Origin: Amycolatopsis jiangsuensis
GTDB lineage: Bacteria > Actinomycetota > Actinomycetes > Mycobacteriales > Pseudonocardiaceae
Reading direction: 5' to 3'
Length of the DNA: 64,000 nt
Assembly (NCBI RefSeq): GCF_014204865.1
Contig: NZ_JACHMG010000001.1
Location: 1,860,001-1,924,000, forward strand
The notes beneath the pieces are model-generated. The model was given only the letters and a program-made list of their open reading frames with translations, did no database searches and was not told the origin of the DNA. Shown here one piece after another: positions 60,534-64,000 of this stretch. The stretch's first letter is position 1. Every line of letters starts with the position of its first letter. The position numbers were made by a program, and so were the translations under genes.

Positions 60534-60950
60534 TCACCGGCCGCCGAGCCTCCGGCGCATTCGCCGCAGGAACCGGGTGCGGTCGTTCTCGACCCGCGCC
60601 GCGGCGAGGTCGGGGTAGACGTCGAACACCGCCGCCATCCCGGCCTCGGCGAGGGTGCGGCCGGCCACCCCGGCCGCGGGGACGACCAGCCGCAGCGCAA
60701 CGCCTTCCGTGGCGGCGCGGTCCTGTGCCGCGCGCAGCACGTGCAGGCCGGCGCGGGTCAGCGCGCTCAGGTCCGCGAGGTCGAGCACCAGCGCGTGCGG
60801 GCGCTTGTCGAGCGCGAACGTCACCGCACGCACCACGACCAGCGCCGTGCCCTCGTCCAGCTCCCCGGACAGCAGCACGGTGAGCACGTCCAGGTCGTCG
60901 TAGCGGTACGACGACCTGAGCCGTGGCGATCCCTGCGATCCGGCTGCCAT
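60534..60950 (-). CDS. STAS-domain protein (anti-sigma antagonist-like)
   Basis: A 138-residue protein. STAS features are LTVLLSGELDEGTALVVVRA, HALVLDLADLSALTRAGLHV (the DLSxLTxxG stretch where the phospho-Ser of SpoIIAA lies; here Thr in LTRAG), and ALRLVVPAAGVAGRTLAEAG. The C-terminal tail is Arg-rich. ATG 60950. The partner kinase is not seen. It likely takes part in partner switching in stress response. Confidence 0.85.
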   Translation of the reverse strand: MAAGSQGSPRLRSSYRYDDLDVLTVLLSGELDEGTALVVVRAVTFALDKRPHALVLDLADLSALTRAGLHVLRAAQDRAATEGVALRLVVPAAGVAGRTLAEAGMAAVFDVYPDLAAARVENDRTRFLRRMRRRLGGR

Positions 60951-61044
60951 GCCTCCATTCTGGCCTGCGGCCCGCAGTGAGCCCGCTCACACTCCGCGTC
61001 CGGCCCGTTCGGCGGGGTAACCGGCGGATGCTCCCGCGGGACCA

Positions 61045-61083
61045 CGACGAAAGTCGGATCTTCGCAGCGACCGACCTTCGTCG
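61045..61083. other. Inverted repeat upstream of the 61178 protease gene
   Basis: CGACGAAAGTCGG (61045-61057) and CCGACCTTCGTCG (61071-61083) pair at 12 of 13 positions around a 13-base loop, 95 bases ahead of the protease GTG. It may be a 5'-leader hairpin or a regulator site for the divergent promoters. Confidence 0.5.
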
Positions 61084-61177
61084 GGTTCCGTAATTCACCG
61101 ACAATCGCGACGGTGGGTGCGTCCCTGACCAACACCGTGTCCCCGCGGATCCTGGCCCAGTTGGAGCTGATCTCGAA

Positions 61178-61897
61178 GTGCGCATCGCACGTACCGCCGC
61201 CGTTCTGTCCGGCCTCGCCTTCACCGCACTGGCCGCCGCCGTGCCGGCTGCCGCCGCCCCGGCCCCCGGCGGCGCCCAGCCCGCCATCATCGACGGGAGC
61301 AACGCCGACTCCCTGCACGCCGCCGCCCGGATGTTCGCCGGTGGCCAGGAAATCTGCTCGGCGACGATCATCGCGCCGGACTGGATCCTCACCGCCCGGC
61401 ACTGCACCCAGGGTGCCGACGGCCAGGACATCACTTTCCACGTCGGCGATCTGGACCAGACCAAGGGCACCGAGGTGAAGGCCACCTCGGTGCACGAGTC
61501 GCCGGACGCGGACATCTCGCTGGTGCAGATCGACCAGCAGGTGCAGACCGACTACGCGCCACTGGGCAGCGAGGGTGACGTCAAGGTCGGCGACGAGGCC
61601 CAGGTCTTCGGCTGGGGTGCGACCTGCACCGACAAGCCGGAGATCGAGTGCCAGTCGCAGCTGCTGAAGGTCGCCAAGGTCAGCGTCAACTCGGTGGACT
61701 GCCCGGACGGCGCGGCCGGTGTCTCGGTGTGCGCGGACCGCGGTGACGGCATCACCGCCGGCGGCGACTCCGGCGGCCCGATGTACGCCAACGGCAAGCA
61801 GGTCGGTGTCGCCTCCACCAGCGACCGGCAGTCCTACACCGCCTACATCAACATCACCCAGTACCGCGACTGGATCTCCTCGGTCGCGGGCGTCTGA
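61178..61897 (+). CDS. Secreted trypsin-like serine protease (S1A)
   Basis: A 239-residue secreted protease. Signal to about AAA (residue 27). The mature part begins around AIIDGSNADS; catalytic His in TARHC, Asp in SPDADISLVQI, and Ser in GGDSGGPM. Additional Cys pairs: EICSA, TCTDKPEIECQ, DCPDG, VCADR. C-terminal RDWISSVAGV matches the protease at 46837. GTG 61178 is the start; the leader has a hairpin. Trypsin-like specificity is suggested but not proven. Confidence 0.92.
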   Translation: MRIARTAAVLSGLAFTALAAAVPAAAAPAPGGAQPAIIDGSNADSLHAAARMFAGGQEICSATIIAPDWILTARHCTQGADGQDITFHVGDLDQTKGTEVKATSVHESPDADISLVQIDQQVQTDYAPLGSEGDVKVGDEAQVFGWGATCTDKPEIECQSQLLKVAKVSVNSVDCPDGAAGVSVCADRGDGITAGGDSGGPMYANGKQVGVASTSDRQSYTAYINITQYRDWISSVAGV

Positions 61898-61957
61898 TCC
61901 CCGTGCCCGGGTCCGGCGCCCCGCGCGCCGGGCCCGGGTGCGGTATCACCCGGCAAG

Positions 61958-62629
61958 TCACAGCACCCGGTGCGGCGCGAGCCGTACCGGGTGCGGCAGC
62001 GTTTCCGGGTCGCCCGGCCGGAAGGCGCTCAGCAGGTAGCCCGCCAGGCGGCGCGAGGCAGCGGGATCGGCGGCCGGCGCGGCGGCGATCACGCCGTTGT
62101 TGGCGGCCATCGCCAGAATCAGGTCCTCCGGGACGAAGTCCGCGCGCAGGGCACCGGCGGCCTGCGCGCGTTCGACCAGGCCGGCGAACCGGCCCAAGGC
62201 GTGCGCACGTTCGGTGGCCACCTCCTCCGGTTCGGCGAACCCGGCCTGCAGCGCCGCGCTGAACCCGCGGTCGGCTGCCTGCAGTTCGCACAGCCTTTCC
62301 ACCAGAGTGCGGAATCCTCGTCCCGGGTCGGGATCGGCGACCGCCTCGTCCAGCACCGCGCCGCACGCGGCGAACTGCTCGGTGAACACCGCCCGCACCA
62401 ACGCTTCCTTGGTGGGGAAGCGCCGGTAGAGCGTGGCCACGCCGATGCCCGCGTGCCGGGCCACGGTGGCCATCCCGACGTCGAGGCCGCGCCGGGCGAA
62501 CAGGTCCCTCGCCGCCTCCAGGATCCGGTCCCGGTTCCGGCGGGCGTCCCGGCGCAACGGCCGGCCGGTGGTCGATCCCGTGCTGGGACCGGCCGTGGAA
62601 CCGGTGGTGGGACTGGCGCCCTCGCTCAT
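61958..62629 (-). CDS. TetR-family transcriptional regulator
   Basis: A 223-residue regulator. After a Ser/Thr/Gly-rich lead of about 20 residues comes the HTH: RDRILEAARDLFARRGLDVG, then MATVARHAGIGVATLYRRFP. The C-terminal part belongs to a TetR_C class with a large pocket. ATG 62629 has no strong ribosome site. It is 27 bases downstream of the serine-hydrolase gene on the same strand and may be co-transcribed. Target and ligand unknown. Confidence 0.88.
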   Translation of the reverse strand: MSEGASPTTGSTAGPSTGSTTGRPLRRDARRNRDRILEAARDLFARRGLDVGMATVARHAGIGVATLYRRFPTKEALVRAVFTEQFAACGAVLDEAVADPDPGRGFRTLVERLCELQAADRGFSAALQAGFAEPEEVATERAHALGRFAGLVERAQAAGALRADFVPEDLILAMAANNGVIAAAPAADPAASRRLAGYLLSAFRPGDPETLPHPVRLAPHRVL

Positions 62630-62656
62630 CGGTTCACCCTACGGCGGCGCCGGTGC

Positions 62657-63562
62657 TCAGCCACGGCCACGCAGGTGGTCCCGCAGTGCGCGGGCGGTGC
62701 GGGCCATCAGGATCTCCGCCTCCGGCTGCACCCCGGCGGGCACGTTGGACTCGGTGAGCGCGGCGACCGCGAACGACTGTCCGTCGGCGTGTTCCACCAC
62801 CCCGATCTCGTGCCGCAGGTTCAGCACCGTGCCGGTCTTGGAGGACCACTTCGCGGAGTCGGCGGCGAAATCCGGGGCCAGCCGGTGCCGCAGCAGGTTC
62901 TGGCCCATCAGCTCACGCACCTGCGCGGCGACGCCGGCGTCGATCTTCGACGGCGTCCACAGCGCGGTCAGCAGGTCGGTGCAGGCACGGGCGGAGCAGG
63001 AGCTGGCCCGGCTGATGTCCAGCTGGGACACCGGGTGTCCCTGTCCGGCGGTGGCCGCGCCGATGGCCAGCGAATGTGCCAGGTGCAGCTCGTCGTCGGC
63101 GAACCGTTCCGCGGGGGTGTCCCCCAGTTCGGCGAGCCCGTGCCGGACCGAGATCCCGGTCAGGTCCCAGCCGCGGACCGTCCGGGCGACCTCGGTCGGC
63201 GGGGTCAGCGCGAACAGCGCGTCCGCGGCCGTGCTGTCGCTGATCGCGACGGCCAGGTACAGCAGGTCGTCCACGGCCACCCGCGCCGGATGCCGAAACC
63301 GGGCGAGGCCGGTCAGCCCGGCGGTCGCGGCCGGCTCCGGTGTGAACTCGACCGGCTGGGCGCCGTCCAGTTCGCCGCGGCGGATCCGGTCCAGCGTCAC
63401 TGCCACGAGCGGCACCTTGACCAGTGACGCGGCCGGGAACTCGCGGTCCGCGTCGAGTCCGATCTCCGCACCGGTCGCCAGGTCCCGCACCAGGAACGAA
63501 CCACGCAGCCCGCCCTCGGCCAGATCGTCGCGCAGCCGCCGCAGCAGTCGTTCGAAGTTCAC
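62657..63562 (-). CDS. Class A beta-lactamase-like serine hydrolase (BlaB-like)
   Basis: A 301-residue penicillin-recognising fold. The S-x-x-K is AASLVKVPL (about residue 48), the second motif is SDS (AISDSTAADALF) in place of SDN, and the third is KTG in SSKTGTVLN. The ExxLN with the class A general base Glu166 is not seen at its place (GDTPAERFADDELHLAHS). No signal peptide from the GTG at 63562, so it is probably cytoplasmic. The start overlaps the LysR-like stop (GTGA). In Streptomyces, BlaB proteins with this layout act with a LysR regulator (BlaA) rather than hydrolyse drugs; that role is inferred here. Confidence 0.82.
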   Translation of the reverse strand: MNFERLLRRLRDDLAEGGLRGSFLVRDLATGAEIGLDADREFPAASLVKVPLVAVTLDRIRRGELDGAQPVEFTPEPAATAGLTGLARFRHPARVAVDDLLYLAVAISDSTAADALFALTPPTEVARTVRGWDLTGISVRHGLAELGDTPAERFADDELHLAHSLAIGAATAGQGHPVSQLDISRASSCSARACTDLLTALWTPSKIDAGVAAQVRELMGQNLLRHRLAPDFAADSAKWSSKTGTVLNLRHEIGVVEHADGQSFAVAALTESNVPAGVQPEAEILMARTARALRDHLRGRG

Positions 63563-64000
63563 CGGGCCACCTCCGTCTCGCCGGCGCCGAGACAGCGGGC
63601 GATCGCCGGCCGCAGCCGGGCACGGAGTTTCCGGGCGTCGTCGCCGAGGCCGGCCACCACTTCGAAACCGCGGGCGAGCCGGATCCCGCCGGCCGGGCGC
63701 CAGGCCAGGCCCAGTTCCCGAGCCTGCCCGGCCGAGCACAGCAGCAGATCCGCGGAGCCGAAGACACTCGCCGCGGCCGCGGTGAGCGTGCCGGCGACCA
63801 CGACCTGCGCCGGTCGCAGCCCCGCCGCGTCCCGGGCCCGGAACAGCCGGTCGCGCAGGTGCGGCACGTCGTCCTCGGGCTGGATCCACACCCGGCGGCG
63901 CGCCGCGGCGGATCGCCCGGCCCGCAACGTCTCCAGGTGGATCACCCGGTCTTCCGGCTCGGTCTCGCCCGCCAGCCCGAGCGGTACGGTCCAGGCGCCC
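63559..64000 (-). CDS. LysR-family regulator, C-terminal part (cut by window end)
   Basis: About 147 C-terminal residues of a protein whose end looks like a LysR substrate-binding domain: VIHLETLRAGRSAAARRRVW, IQPEDDVPHLRDRLFRA, RPAQVVVAGTLTAAAASVFG, and GLAWRPAGGIRLARGFEVVA. The DNA-binding end lies beyond 64000. The stop overlaps the BlaB-like gene start (GTGA), so the two are co-translated as in blaA-blaB operons. Assignment rests on the partial sequence and this context. Confidence 0.65.
   Translation of the reverse strand, partial: GAWTVPLGLAGETEPEDRVIHLETLRAGRSAAARRRVWIQPEDDVPHLRDRLFRARDAAGLRPAQVVVAGTLTAAAASVFGSADLLLCSAGQARELGLAWRPAGGIRLARGFEVVAGLGDDARKLRARLRPAIARCLGAGETEVAR

Noticed and set aside
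62657..63562. A beta-lactam resistance enzyme
   Set aside because: The general-base motif and export signal of class A enzymes are not seen, and it is coupled to a LysR gene; a regulatory BlaB-like role fits better, so resistance is not claimed.

Overview
The window is very G+C-rich DNA from an actinomycete. Several things point to the Pseudonocardiaceae, an Amycolatopsis-like organism being the best guess: pervasive ATGA/GTGA start-stop overlaps, DtxR/IdeR-type iron boxes, WXG100-type secretion substrates, a divergent ECF sigma/zinc-finger anti-sigma pair, and a type I polyketide synthase with its own P450. The genus call is an inference from gene content. I found no tRNA, rRNA, CRISPR array, transposase or integrase.

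Layout. 0-4.6 kb (minus): a cobalamin-riboswitch-led operon, cbtB-cbtA-fhuF-like-solute-binding protein-permease-permease, read here as cobalt/nickel-type metal uptake. 4.7-8.3 kb (plus): a small secreted protein, then an ABC ATPase/permease, a YtrA-type GntR regulator and a second ABC ATPase. 8.3-10 kb: a TetR regulator and a divergent ACMSD-type amidohydrolase sharing a palindromic operator. 10-14.2 kb (minus): a CopD-CtaG fusion and a copper P-type ATPase. 14.4-16.1 kb (plus): two inositol-catabolism genes. 16.3-19 kb: a secreted GH92 mannosidase behind a LacI-type operator.

19-33 kb (minus, except one lipoprotein gene): a P450 and a single-module type I PKS (KS-AT-DH-KR-ACP-TE), then DAHP synthase, a free aryl carrier protein, isochorismatase, DHB-AMP ligase, isochorismate synthase and DHB dehydrogenase. 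The last two genes each have an upstream iron box. Together the last six make 2,3-dihydroxybenzoate from the shikimate pathway and load it onto a carrier under iron limitation. No NRPS is in view, so the DHB acceptor is unknown; the neighbouring PKS, which has no loading domain, is a speculative candidate. 33-36.6 kb: an ECF sigma factor, a divergent anti-sigma factor with a Met/His-rich outer loop, a Met/His-rich DUF5134 membrane protein and a PepSY membrane protein, which together suggest copper or redox-metal sensing.

36.9-43 kb (minus): a compact five-gene operon of fatty-acyl-AMP ligase, acyl carrier protein, a WXG100/EspC-like protein, a 1110-residue Gly/Asp-rich protein with a WXG-like core, and a small Pro-rich protein, closed by an intrinsic terminator. 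I consider this the best candidate for an undescribed system: it joins acyl activation to putative type VII secretion substrates. 43.3-54.4 kb: an alpha/beta hydrolase, two DHA2 drug exporters (one with a divergent TetR, one preceded by a pentapeptide-like repeat reading frame), two secreted S1 proteases, an S4-domain protein, a phosphoribosyltransferase and a ChaA-type antiporter. 55-59.5 kb: a Tat-exported glycosidase, a six-gene Asp23/AmaP envelope-stress operon and a CsbD-like protein. 59.8-64 kb: a DUF4232 lipoprotein, a STAS protein, a third S1 protease, a TetR regulator, and a BlaB-like serine hydrolase overlapping a LysR-like gene cut by the window end.
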